This document shows, in pieces, positions 1-6,281 of a DNA stretch of 26,384 nucleotides. The position numbers and the translations under genes are program-made. Below the pieces are notes generated by a model. That model had not been told where the DNA came from. It made no database searches and saw nothing but the letters and a program-made list of their open reading frames with translations. The stretch comes from CAADGU01 sp964581605 (GTDB lineage: Bacteria; Chloroflexota; Anaerolineae; Promineifilales; Promineifilaceae): the NCBI GenBank assembly GCA_964581605.1, contig CAZOPF010000083.1:1-26384 (forward strand). The letters are read 5' to 3'. Positions within the stretch are counted from its first letter, which is position 1. Every line of letters begins with the position of its first letter.

Positions 1-61
1 AAAGAAGGAGGAAACCGCCTATTGAACCGATGCTTGAGTTCCAAACCTTGTTGTTAACCCT

Positions 62-107
62 GGAGGGGAGGCTTTAGCCGAAACTCATCGGCTAAAGCCT
101 CCCCTCC
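62..107. repeat. Perfect 19-bp inverted repeat upstream of potD
   Basis: Arms at 62-80 and 89-107 are perfectly complementary, with an 8-nt loop. The stem is rich in G on one side and C on the other, and carries GGCTTTAGCC in its upper half. No T-run follows, so it is not a classical terminator for an upstream gene. It ends about 10 bp before the potD ribosome binding site, so it would lie in the potD leader if transcription starts upstream. It could be an mRNA-stabilising hairpin or a REP-type element. Confidence 0.8.
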
Positions 108-129
108 CCAAAATTACGGAGGAAAAGAG

Positions 130-1305
130 ATGAACCGCAAATGGATGATTGTATTGATGCTTTTGGCAACGCTGTTATTGGCAGCGTGTGGCGGCACAGA
201 AGAAGCGTCCGGGCCGGAAATGATGGAAGAAATTGGCGAGGGGGAAGGGCAGGTAGACATCATTGCCTGGGCTGGCTACATCGAGGAAGGGACGACCGAT
301 CCCAATTTTGACTGGGTGACGGATTTTGAAAAGGAAACGGGCTGCAATGTCAACGTGAAAGTAGCAGCCACCTCCGACGAAATGGTCGCCCTGATGAACG
401 AAGGTGGCTTTGATCTGGTGACGGCTTCCGGCGACGCCAGCCTGCGCCTGATTTCCGGCGGCAAAGTGCAGCCTATCAACATCGAATTGATAGAAAATTG
501 GGACACTATCGAGCCAAAGCTGCAAGATGCGGAATGGCACACGGTTGATGGCGTACATTATGGTGTGCCGTATCAATGGGGTTCCAATGTGTTGATGTAC
601 AACACAGAAGCATTTGGCGGCACAGCACCAGATAGTTGGAACGTGGTTTTTGAAGAGATGACGCTGGCCGACGGTGAATCCAACAAAGGGCGTATTCAGG
701 CTTTTGATGGCCCGATCTATATTGCCGATGCTGCCCTGTACCTGATGGCCCATAACCCGGAACTGGGGATTGAAGATCCGTATGAACTGAACCGGGATCA
801 ATTTAATGCGGCGCTGGATTTGTTGCGGCAGCAGCGGGAGCTGGTCGGCCGTTACTGGCACGATGCCTTTATTCAGATGGACGACTTCACCAATGAAGGT
901 GTGGCCGCCTCTAGCTCCTGGCCGTTCCAGGTGAATTTGCTGCAAGCGGGTGGTGCGCCCATTGCCAGTGTCATCCCACAGGAAGGGGCGACCGGCTGGG
1001 CAGACACGACGATGATGCACGTGGATGCGCCTCATCCCAACTGCGCCTATCTGTGGTTGAACCATTCCATCAACCCCAAGCTGCAAGGCGACCTGGCGGC
1101 CTGGTTTGGTTCTGTACCGGCCGTGCCCTCGGCCTGTGATGGCAATGAACTGCTAGGGCCGGAAGGGTGTGTGACGAACGGCATCAACAACTTTGACAGA
1201 ATTAGCTTTTGGCGGACGCCGACCGCTACGTGTGAATCACAAGATGAATGTGTGCCCTACCATGAGTGGGTGACGAATTATGTGGCCGTGATTGGCGGGC
1301 GTTGA
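130..1305 (+). CDS. potD: Polyamine-type ABC transporter substrate-binding lipoprotein (PotD/PotF-like)
   Basis: Extracytoplasmic solute-binding protein that would deliver spermidine, putrescine or a related cation to the permease encoded downstream. Residues 1-20 form a lipoprotein signal: basic start, hydrophobic core, lipobox LLAAC with Cys20. The mature part opens with an IIAWAGYIEEG strand typical of the PotD family, where the first beta strand reads L-x-x-x-W-x-x-Y. It continues with a type II binding-protein fold (YGVPYQWGSNVLMYNTEAF, then WPFQVNLLQAGG and a VIPQEG strand). At 391 aa it is somewhat longer than E. coli PotD. The start is fixed by GGAGG at 118-122, 7 nt before the ATG. 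It is first in a potD-potA-potB-potC order. The substrate is inferred from family and operon; other members bind other amines or opines. It contains no exact ACGGCCGT, unlike most neighbours. Confidence 0.85.
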   Translation: MNRKWMIVLMLLATLLLAACGGTEEASGPEMMEEIGEGEGQVDIIAWAGYIEEGTTDPNFDWVTDFEKETGCNVNVKVAATSDEMVALMNEGGFDLVTASGDASLRLISGGKVQPINIELIENWDTIEPKLQDAEWHTVDGVHYGVPYQWGSNVLMYNTEAFGGTAPDSWNVVFEEMTLADGESNKGRIQAFDGPIYIADAALYLMAHNPELGIEDPYELNRDQFNAALDLLRQQRELVGRYWHDAFIQMDDFTNEGVAASSSWPFQVNLLQAGGAPIASVIPQEGATGWADTTMMHVDAPHPNCAYLWLNHSINPKLQGDLAAWFGSVPAVPSACDGNELLGPEGCVTNGINNFDRISFWRTPTATCESQDECVPYHEWVTNYVAVIGGR

Positions 1306-1330
1306 TTGACCAGATTAGTGAACAGTGAGC

Positions 1331-1395
1331 AGTAAGCAGTGAACAGTAAGCGGTGAACAGCCAAACTGCTCACTGCTCACCGCTCACTGCTTACT
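1331..1395. repeat. Heptamer-based imperfect inverted repeat between potD and potA
   Basis: Two 30-nt arms (1331-1360 and 1366-1395) flank the 5-nt loop CCAAA. 25 of 30 positions are complementary, and all five differences are A/G transitions. Each arm is made of degenerate 7-bp units of the form GTRARCR, and the array continues leftward to about 1318. It fills nearly the whole 100-bp gap. The potA start lies about 10 nt after the right arm. Confidence 0.8.
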
Positions 1396-1405
1396 TATTA
1401 TCTAC

Positions 1406-2449
1406 GTGGACGAGAATAAAACGCTGGCTATTGAATTCAACCACGTCAGCCGCCATTTTGGCGAGGTGCGGGCGGTGGATGATGTGAGTTTTACGGTGGG
1501 GGACGGCGAGTTTTTTACGCTGTTGGGGCCGTCCGGGTCGGGCAAGACGACGTGTTTGCGCATGATTGCGGGGTTTGAGCAGCCGACGGCCGGGCAGATA
1601 TTGTTATACGGCCGTGACGTAACCAATTTGCCCGCCTATGACCGTGAAGTGAACACCGTCTTTCAAGATTACGCCCTGTTCCCGCACATGACGGTTGGTG
1701 ACAACATCGGCTATGGGCTGATGGTGCGTAAGGTGGCGAAGCCGGAGCGGGTGCGGCGGGTGGCGGAGATGCTGGAACTGGTGCGACTGCCGGGCATGGA
1801 ACGGCGGAAGCCGTCACAGCTTTCCGGCGGGCAGCGACAGCGGGTGGCGCTGGCGCGGGCGCTGATTAACCATCCCAAAGTGTTGCTGCTGGATGAACCG
1901 CTGGGGGCGTTGGATTTGAAGCTGCGCCAGCAGATGCAGGTGGAGTTGAAAGCGATCCAGCATGAGGTGGGCATTACTTTTATTTTTGTGACGCATGATC
2001 AGGAAGAGGCGCTGACGATGAGTGACCGGATCGCGGTGTTTGATATGGGCTGCATTGTGCAAATTGGGTCGCCATCGGAACTGTATGAACGGCCGCGCAC
2101 GCCGTTTGTGGCCGGTTTTGTGGGCACGTCGAATATCCTGAGCGGGGAAACGGCCGTGTCCATCACCGGCTCACCCCAACAGTTTTCGGTGCGCCCGGAG
2201 AAGATTCGGCTGGTGAGGGCGGAGACGGCCGTGCCCGACGGCCATTGCACGGTTGAGGGGCAGGTGCAGGATGTGGTGTATGTGGGGATGCACACCCGCT
2301 ACACGGTGGCGCTGCCTTCGGGTGAAGAGATGATTATAGTGCAGCAAAACATGGATGTGACACCGCAGGATGGGACGGCCGTGTCGGGACAACCGGTGCG
2401 GCTGATCTGGCCGGGCGCAGCGAATAATGTGTTGGAGATTGGAGACTAG
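1406..2449 (+). CDS. potA: Polyamine ABC transporter ATP-binding protein (PotA)
   Basis: Cytoplasmic ATPase that would power the two permeases encoded downstream. All ABC motifs are intact: Walker A GPSGSGKTT (residues 41-49), Q-loop FQDYALFPHMTV (Gln87), signature LSGGQRQRVALARAL (from 139), Walker B VLLLDEP (159-165), D-loop GALDL and switch His197 in FVTHDQEEA. Residues about 240-347 match the regulatory TOBE region of PotA/CysA-type ATPases (SVRPEKIRL, then VYVGMHTRYTV). The length of 347 aa is normal. The start is a GTG with no convincing Shine-Dalgarno; the preceding sequence is the right arm of an inverted repeat. The last codons (EIGD, stop) are written in TGGAGAT heptamer DNA that continues past the stop. 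It carries four ACGGCCGT copies. Confidence 0.9.
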   Translation: MDENKTLAIEFNHVSRHFGEVRAVDDVSFTVGDGEFFTLLGPSGSGKTTCLRMIAGFEQPTAGQILLYGRDVTNLPAYDREVNTVFQDYALFPHMTVGDNIGYGLMVRKVAKPERVRRVAEMLELVRLPGMERRKPSQLSGGQRQRVALARALINHPKVLLLDEPLGALDLKLRQQMQVELKAIQHEVGITFIFVTHDQEEALTMSDRIAVFDMGCIVQIGSPSELYERPRTPFVAGFVGTSNILSGETAVSITGSPQQFSVRPEKIRLVRAETAVPDGHCTVEGQVQDVVYVGMHTRYTVALPSGEEMIIVQQNMDVTPQDGTAVSGQPVRLIWPGAANNVLEIGD

Positions 2450-2460
2450 AGATTGGAGAT
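2433..2460. repeat. TGGAGAT heptamer array across the potA stop codon
   Basis: Four consecutive 7-bp units (TGGAGAT, TGGAGAC, TAGAGAT, TGGAGAT) start inside potA and continue beyond its TAG stop. The same heptamer in rotated form (GAGATTG) recurs at the 3' end of the DUF2085 gene near 12034-12082. Confidence 0.75.
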
Positions 2461-2484
2461 GGGTACCATTTTCCTTGCTGCTGA

Positions 2485-2596
2485 TCCCATCGGTTGCAAA
2501 CCGATGTCTGGTATGGGAAGTGCGCTGAAGCGCACTGAATGGTGGCAACGCGCTTTAGCGCGTTTGCTGTGCCAGACGCCGAATTCCATTCGGCGG
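2485..2596. repeat. REP-like cluster of four hairpins between potA and potB
   Basis: Four adjacent palindromes: CATCGGTT/AACCGATG (2488-2506, loop GCA), AGTGCGCT/AGCGCACT (2519-2536, loop GA), AACGCGCT/AGCGCGTT (2547-2564, loop TT) and GCCGAAT/ATTCGGC (2578-2594, loop TCC). TCCCAT (2485-2490) and ATGGGA (2513-2518) add an outer pairing. The last hairpin has a core CAGACGCCGA-N7-TCGGCGG (2573-2596). This core, with the same spacing, recurs at 24125-24148. Confidence 0.8.
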
Positions 2597-2607
2597 CGGG
2601 GGTGGAA

Positions 2608-3549
2608 ATGAGCGCCACGTTGCCGAAGCAAAACAAACCTTCTATCTTCCGGCGGATTTCCACGGCACTGCATCATCACCCTGGGTTGTTTTTGCTGCTG
2701 CTGTTGGGGCTGCCGTTGGGGTGGATGCTGCTTGTGTATATCGGTTCGCTGGTGGGGCTGCTGATTCAGTCGTTCTTTTATCTGGATGGGTTTACGGGGC
2801 AGGTGGTGCGGCAATTCACGCTGCGGACGTATGGCGACCTGTTGACGCGGGCGCACATGGAGATTTTTGGGCGCACGGTGGCGATGGCGGCAGCGGTGAC
2901 GGTGGGGGCGGCGGTGATGGCGTTTCCGCTGGCCTATTACACGGTGCGGTATGCGTCGGCGCGGAAGCGGGCGATTTTGTATTTGCTGATTTTGCTGCCG
3001 TTGTGGTCGTCGTACATTATTCGGGTCTATTCGTGGAAGTTGATTCTGGCGAAGGAGGGGATTATCAGTTGGTTTGTGGGGCAGTTAGGGCTGACGGCCG
3101 TGCTGGACTGGATTCTACAACTGCCGGTGATTGGTGGCCCGTCGCTCTCCATTTCGTCGTTGGGGCTGTTTTTTGTCTTCATGTATGTCTGGCTGCCGTA
3201 TATGATTTTGCCGATTATGGCCTCGTTGGAACGGGTGCCGCGTTCGTTGGGGGAGGCGAGTGGTGATTTGGGGGCACGGCCGTCGGCTACCTTTCGTTAT
3301 GTGACCTGGCCCCTTGCCTTTCCGGGGGTGGTTGCCGGCTCCATTTTTACCTTTTCCTTGACGCTGGGGGATTACATCATCCCCTCGGTGATTGGCGATA
3401 GCAGTCCGTTTATTGGCATGACGGTGTATAGCTATCAGGGCACGTCCGGCAATATCCCGTTGGCGGCGGCGTTTACGGTGCTGCCCATAGTGGTGATGGC
3501 GATCTATTTGTTGGTGGCGCGCCGGTTGGGGGCGTTTGAGGCATTGTGA
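2608..3549 (+). CDS. potB: Polyamine ABC transporter permease (PotB-like)
   Basis: Inner-membrane permease of the MetI-like fold. Hydrophobic segments include one near residues 20-50 (LFLLLLLGLPLGWMLLVYIG) and several evenly spaced further ones, about six in all. The cytoplasmic EAA loop that contacts PotA reads GEASGDLGARPSATFRYV, followed by LAFPGVVAGSIFTFSLTLGDY, as in PotB/PotC proteins. I place the start at ATG 2608 (MSATLPKQ). The frame stays open back to ATG 2539, but those 23 extra codons are the REP-like hairpin DNA and look untranslated or recently acquired. A G-rich stretch (GGGGGTGG) precedes 2608. From 2608 the product is 313 aa, a usual length. Confidence 0.85.
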   Translation: MSATLPKQNKPSIFRRISTALHHHPGLFLLLLLGLPLGWMLLVYIGSLVGLLIQSFFYLDGFTGQVVRQFTLRTYGDLLTRAHMEIFGRTVAMAAAVTVGAAVMAFPLAYYTVRYASARKRAILYLLILLPLWSSYIIRVYSWKLILAKEGIISWFVGQLGLTAVLDWILQLPVIGGPSLSISSLGLFFVFMYVWLPYMILPIMASLERVPRSLGEASGDLGARPSATFRYVTWPLAFPGVVAGSIFTFSLTLGDYIIPSVIGDSSPFIGMTVYSYQGTSGNIPLAAAFTVLPIVVMAIYLLVARRLGAFEAL

Positions 3550-3554
3550 AGAAG

Positions 3555-3618
3555 TGATTGAGTGTTTGAGTGATTTAGTGTTCAGGTGTTCAGGTGTTCA
3601 GGCGTTTGGGTGATTGAT
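3555..3618. repeat. Tandem octamer array (TGTTCAGG family) after potB
   Basis: Eight consecutive degenerate 8-bp units in exact register: TGATTGAG, TGTTTGAG, TGATTTAG, three TGTTCAGG, CGTTTGGG and TGATTGAT. The array starts five bases after the potB stop. The same octamer class forms the array at 26348-26384 and the one inside the E2 gene at 5596-5667. Confidence 0.85.
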
Positions 3619-3633
3619 GCTCAAATGAGTGAA

Positions 3634-3695
3634 AATCAAAGATTGCGCAGATTGCACCGATTAAAGAATCTGCGCAATCTGCGTAATCTTTGATT
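3634..3695. repeat. Nonamer-based inverted repeat upstream of potC
   Basis: The left arm 3634-3653 pairs with 3667-3695 over 20 bp. The right arm carries one extra 9-bp unit, so one repeat unit was gained or lost on one side. Units resemble AATCTGCGY. A weak AGGA (3702-3705) then leads into potC. Confidence 0.75.
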
Positions 3696-3714
3696 ATTTT
3701 TAGGATAGCTTTTT

Positions 3715-4518
3715 ATGCGTGCAAGGAGTCAGGTGAATCGTTCGCCGGTAGGGTTGACGGTGGCGGCAACGGCCGTGCTGCTGTTTTTGCATTTCCCCTT
3801 TTTCATCGTCATGCTCTATGCCTTTACCACGGATGAGGCGACGTTTACGTTTCCGCCGCCGGGGTTGACGACGCGCTGGTTTGGCGTGGCCATGGGGCGG
3901 GCGGATTTGTGGGATGCGCTCTTTTTGTCGCTGAAAATAGCTTTGATTGCTACCGCGATTGCTTTGGTGTTGGGTACGTTGGCGGCGGCGGCCGTCTATC
4001 GCAGCCGCTTCTTTGGGCGGGAGGCGATTTCCTTTTTGCTGATTTTGCCCATCGCCTTGCCGGGCATTGTGACGGGCATTGCCTTACGCTCGATGATGGG
4101 GCTAACCAACATTCCTTTTAGCTTCTGGACAATTGTGATTGGGCACGCCACCTTTTGTGTGGTGGTGGTGTATAACAATGCCATTGCCCGTTTCCGGCGC
4201 ACGGGGCGGTCGCAGTTGGAGGCATCGGCCGATTTGGGGGCGGATGGGTTCCAGACATTTCGGTATGTGGTGCTGCCCAACCTGGCGACGGCGTTGGTGG
4301 CGGGGGGGATGTTAGCCTTTGCGCTCTCGTTTGATGAGGTGATTGTGACCACGTTTACGGCCGGGCAGCAGTCCACGCTGCCCATCTGGATTTTCAGCCA
4401 GTTGACAAGGCCGCGGGATCGGCCGGTGACGAATGTGGTGGCGTTTCTGGTGGTGACGATTACGGCCGTGCCCATCCTCCTGGCCCACTACATGACCCAG
4501 GATGCACGCGAGAGTTAG
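3715..4518 (+). CDS. potC: Polyamine ABC transporter permease (PotC-like)
   Basis: Second membrane subunit of the importer, pairing with the PotB-like protein. It is 267 aa with about six hydrophobic segments. The first is TVAATAVLLFLHFPFFIVMLYAF, followed by the FTF-PPPGLTTRWF stretch typical of PotC and PotI. The EAA loop reads LEASADLGADGFQTFRYVVLPN, then a segment ending ALSFDEVIVTTFTAG, also a PotC hallmark. ATG 3715 follows AGGA at 3702-3705 with 9-nt spacing. The stop TAG (4516-4518) abuts directly on a HigB toxin remnant in the same frame, so the potC 3' end may be a rearrangement junction. It ends the importer operon. Confidence 0.85.
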   Translation: MRARSQVNRSPVGLTVAATAVLLFLHFPFFIVMLYAFTTDEATFTFPPPGLTTRWFGVAMGRADLWDALFLSLKIALIATAIALVLGTLAAAAVYRSRFFGREAISFLLILPIALPGIVTGIALRSMMGLTNIPFSFWTIVIGHATFCVVVVYNNAIARFRRTGRSQLEASADLGADGFQTFRYVVLPNLATALVAGGMLAFALSFDEVIVTTFTAGQQSTLPIWIFSQLTRPRDRPVTNVVAFLVVTITAVPILLAHYMTQDARES

Positions 4519-4606
4519 CCTGCTATTCCACCATCTCAATGGCGTATCTGTTTTGAGTCGCATGACGGTGACGCCTTATCAGGTGGAAGTAGTGGATTAT
4601 CATTGA
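4519..4606 (+). pseudogene. higB: HigB toxin remnant (C-terminal, frameshifted, internally deleted)
   Basis: Conceptual translation from 4519 gives PAIPPSQWRICFESHDGDA. After one extra base at 4576, the next frame gives YQVEVVDYH and a TGA at 4604-4606. From memory of the RelE/HigB family, toxins end with a block like W-R-I-C-F-x-W-x-D-G-D-A-Y-x-V-E-I-V-D-Y-H, and an IPPS-N-R-L-E-A-L-x-G-D block lies about 20 residues before the W-R-I-C-F. Here IPPS is joined directly to QWRICF, so about 20 codons are missing as well as the frame being broken. The toxin-before-antitoxin order matches higBA. No toxin N-terminus is present: potC lies immediately upstream. Confidence 0.75.
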
Positions 4607-4615
4607 GGTGATAAG

Positions 4616-4912
4616 ATGAGTGAGCAGGAACTATTACCCCCAATTCATCCTGGTGAAATATTGCAGGAAGAATTTTTGGGACCTAAGGGGATCAGCCAAT
4701 ACCGGCTGGCTGGCGTGCCGCCGCGCCGGATTAACGAGATTGTGCAGGGAAAGCGGGCGGTATCGGCCGATACCGCTTTGCGTTTGTCGCGTTACTTTGG
4801 CCTGTCAGAGCGTTTCTGGTTGAACCTGCAAACGCGGTATGATCTGGAAGTGGAGAAAGACAGGTTGAAGGATCGGCTGGATGAGGAAGTGAAGGTTTTG
4901 GTTATGGCCTGA
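4616..4912 (+). CDS. higA: HigA/VapI-family antitoxin (XRE helix-turn-helix), probably decaying
   Basis: A 98-aa XRE-type antitoxin that would bind DNA as a dimer and neutralise HigB. Diagnostic segments: PPIHPGEILQEEFL near the N-terminus, PPRRINEIVQGKRAVSADTALRLSRYFG in the HTH, then SERFWLNLQTRYDLE. The charged tail EVEKDRLKDRLDEEVKVL is also typical. The start is clear: GAGGTG (4605-4610) overlaps the toxin-remnant stop and lies 5 nt before ATG. In relatives I recall, L-A is followed by about four residues before V-P-P. Here the sequence is LAGVPP (residues 31-36), as if 9 bp were lost between helix 2 and the recognition helix. With no intact toxin beside it, it is probably orphaned. The HTH defect is inferred from remembered family sequences. 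Confidence 0.85.
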   Translation: MSEQELLPPIHPGEILQEEFLGPKGISQYRLAGVPPRRINEIVQGKRAVSADTALRLSRYFGLSERFWLNLQTRYDLEVEKDRLKDRLDEEVKVLVMA

Positions 4913-4928
4913 TAAGGTACGTATGGTA

Positions 4929-6200
4929 TCACCGCCAGTTTTCAATCTCTTCCTTAATTGAAGCCACAAAATCGTCGGCTGACGCGCCATCCAAGATGCG
5001 GTGGTCGAAGGTGAGACCAACGTAAGCCATCGTACGGATGGCAATGGCGTCGTCAATCACCTTCACGCGCTTCTCGATCATGCCCACACCCAGGATGCCG
5101 CACTGCGGCTGGTTGATTATCGGCGTGGCAAAGAGGCTGCCGCTAACGCCGTGATTGGTGATGGAAAAAGTGCCGCCCTGTACGTCCGCCGGTTTCAGTT
5201 GTTTGTTACGGGCGCGGTGGGCCAGGTCATTCACGGCGCGGGCAATGCCCAACAGATTCAGTGAATCGGCGTTTTTGATGACGGGCACAATCAGCCCATC
5301 CTCTATCGCTGTGGCCATGCCAATGTTGATCTCTGGTTTGAGTTCGATGCCCTCATCCGTCCAGGTGCTGTTAACCAGCGGGTGTTTTTTCAACGCAGCC
5401 ACGGTGGCGGCGATGATGTAGGCGGTGAAGGTCAGATTGGCGCCATCGCGGGCGAACTGCTCTTTGTGGGCGCGGCGGTGTTTGTCCACGTTGGTGAAGT
5501 CGAACTCGAAGATAGTGGTGACGTGCGGGCTGGTCTGTTTGCTGCGCACCATGTGTTCGGCGATACTGCGGCGCATGGTGGTGAGAGGAAGCAGGTGATC
5601 AGGTGTGCGAGTGACCGTGTGATCTGGTGATCTGGTGATTGTGTGATCTGGTGGGGGTGTGAGGGGGAGAGCTGGCTGAACGGGTTCGGGTTGGGAAATG
5701 GGAACGGTGGCTGGTGTTTTGTCGCGGTTTTCGATGTGGGTGAGGATGTCTTTTTTGGTGATACGGCCGTCCAGCCCTGTCCCCTCTATCTGGTTCAAAT
5801 CTACATTGTGTTCGGCGGCGATGCGGCTGACAACCGGGCTGATGCGCCCGGTGTACGGTTGGGTGGGGGTGGTTGGTTTGGCGGTTGATGTTGCAGTGGG
5901 CGCCGGTTCGGGGGGGGCGGCGACGGCCGTTTTCACTGCCCCATTCTCCGGGATAGCGTCACCCGGTTCGCCAATGTACGCCAGCACTGTACCTACCGGC
6001 GCAATTGTGCCCTCGGCTACACAAATCTGCAATATCGTGCCCGACTCTTCGGCCGTTGCTTCCGTTGTCACCTTATCCGTCTCAATTTCCAGGATAGGGT
6101 CATACTGCTTCACAAAGTCACCTTCGCTCACCAGCCAGCGGGCCACCGTCCCTTCCACCACACCTTCGCCCATTTCGGGCATTATCACTCTCGTTATCAT
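4929..6200 (-). CDS. Dihydrolipoamide acyltransferase (E2) of a 2-oxoacid dehydrogenase complex
   Basis: Core subunit that takes the acyl group from E1 onto a lipoyl arm and passes it to CoA. It has a lipoyl domain (residues 1-78) with lipoylated Lys43 in EIETDKVTTEA, and an alanine/proline/threonine linker (about 80-115). The peripheral subunit-binding domain (about 118-158) is RISPVVSRIAAEHNVD then EGTGLDGRITKKDIL. A second linker follows (160-205), and the catalytic domain ends with DHRILDG (His400, Asp404). At 423 aa it is a normal one-lipoyl E2. ATG follows GAGGG. The second linker contains an unusual 8-residue period (DHTITRSP, DHTVTRTP) written in tandem octamer DNA. It lies downstream of E1 on the same strand, 81 bp apart. 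Branched-chain specificity is likely from the E1 type; pyruvate is possible. No E3 gene is in the window. Confidence 0.92.
   Translation of the reverse strand: MITRVIMPEMGEGVVEGTVARWLVSEGDFVKQYDPILEIETDKVTTEATAEESGTILQICVAEGTIAPVGTVLAYIGEPGDAIPENGAVKTAVAAPPEPAPTATSTAKPTTPTQPYTGRISPVVSRIAAEHNVDLNQIEGTGLDGRITKKDILTHIENRDKTPATVPISQPEPVQPALPLTPPPDHTITRSPDHTVTRTPDHLLPLTTMRRSIAEHMVRSKQTSPHVTTIFEFDFTNVDKHRRAHKEQFARDGANLTFTAYIIAATVAALKKHPLVNSTWTDEGIELKPEINIGMATAIEDGLIVPVIKNADSLNLLGIARAVNDLAHRARNKQLKPADVQGGTFSITNHGVSGSLFATPIINQPQCGILGVGMIEKRVKVIDDAIAIRTMAYVGLTFDHRILDGASADDFVASIKEEIENWR
5596..5667. repeat. Tandem octamer array inside the E2 coding sequence
   Basis: Nine consecutive 8-bp units in register on the plus strand: TGATCAGG, TGTGCGAG, TGACCGTG, TGATCTGG twice, TGATTGTG, TGATCTGG, TGGGGGTG and TGAGGGGG. 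Eight is not a multiple of three, so the frame turns through three units and the protein repeats every eight residues (DHTITRSP/DHTVTRTP). The array lies in the flexible linker before the catalytic domain. It belongs to the same octamer class as the intergenic arrays at 3555-3618 and 26348-26384. Confidence 0.85.
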
Positions 6201-6223
6201 GTGTCCCTCAAAGAAGTATTTAA

Positions 6224-6281
6224 CGCAGAGGCGCGGAGGCGCAGAGATTGAAAATTCGCGTTGCTTCGCGCCCTTCGCGGA
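6224..6281. repeat. Short-unit repeat between E1 and E2
   Basis: Three 8-bp units of the form CGCRGAGR (6224-6247) are followed by three 9-bp units (6255-6281) sharing TTCGCG. The second set resembles 16350-16377, and the first resembles 15281-15307. The repeat runs up to the E1 stop codon and fills most of the 81-bp gap. Confidence 0.7.

Noticed and set aside
62..107. Rho-independent terminator of an upstream gene
   Set aside because: The stem is strong but no T-run follows, and it lies in the probable potD leader.
175..1086. 303-codon open frame antisense to potD
   Set aside because: No recognisable domain, no ribosome site, and it lies wholly opposite a convincing lipoprotein gene. It is open by composition only.
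2721..3266. Gly/Val/Asp-rich open frame overlapping potB in another frame
   Set aside because: A composition artefact of the hydrophobic potB codons (T and G rich); no start context or family match.
3555..3618. Possible CRISPR-like direct repeats
   Set aside because: The units are 8 bp and contiguous, with no spacers and no cas gene nearby.
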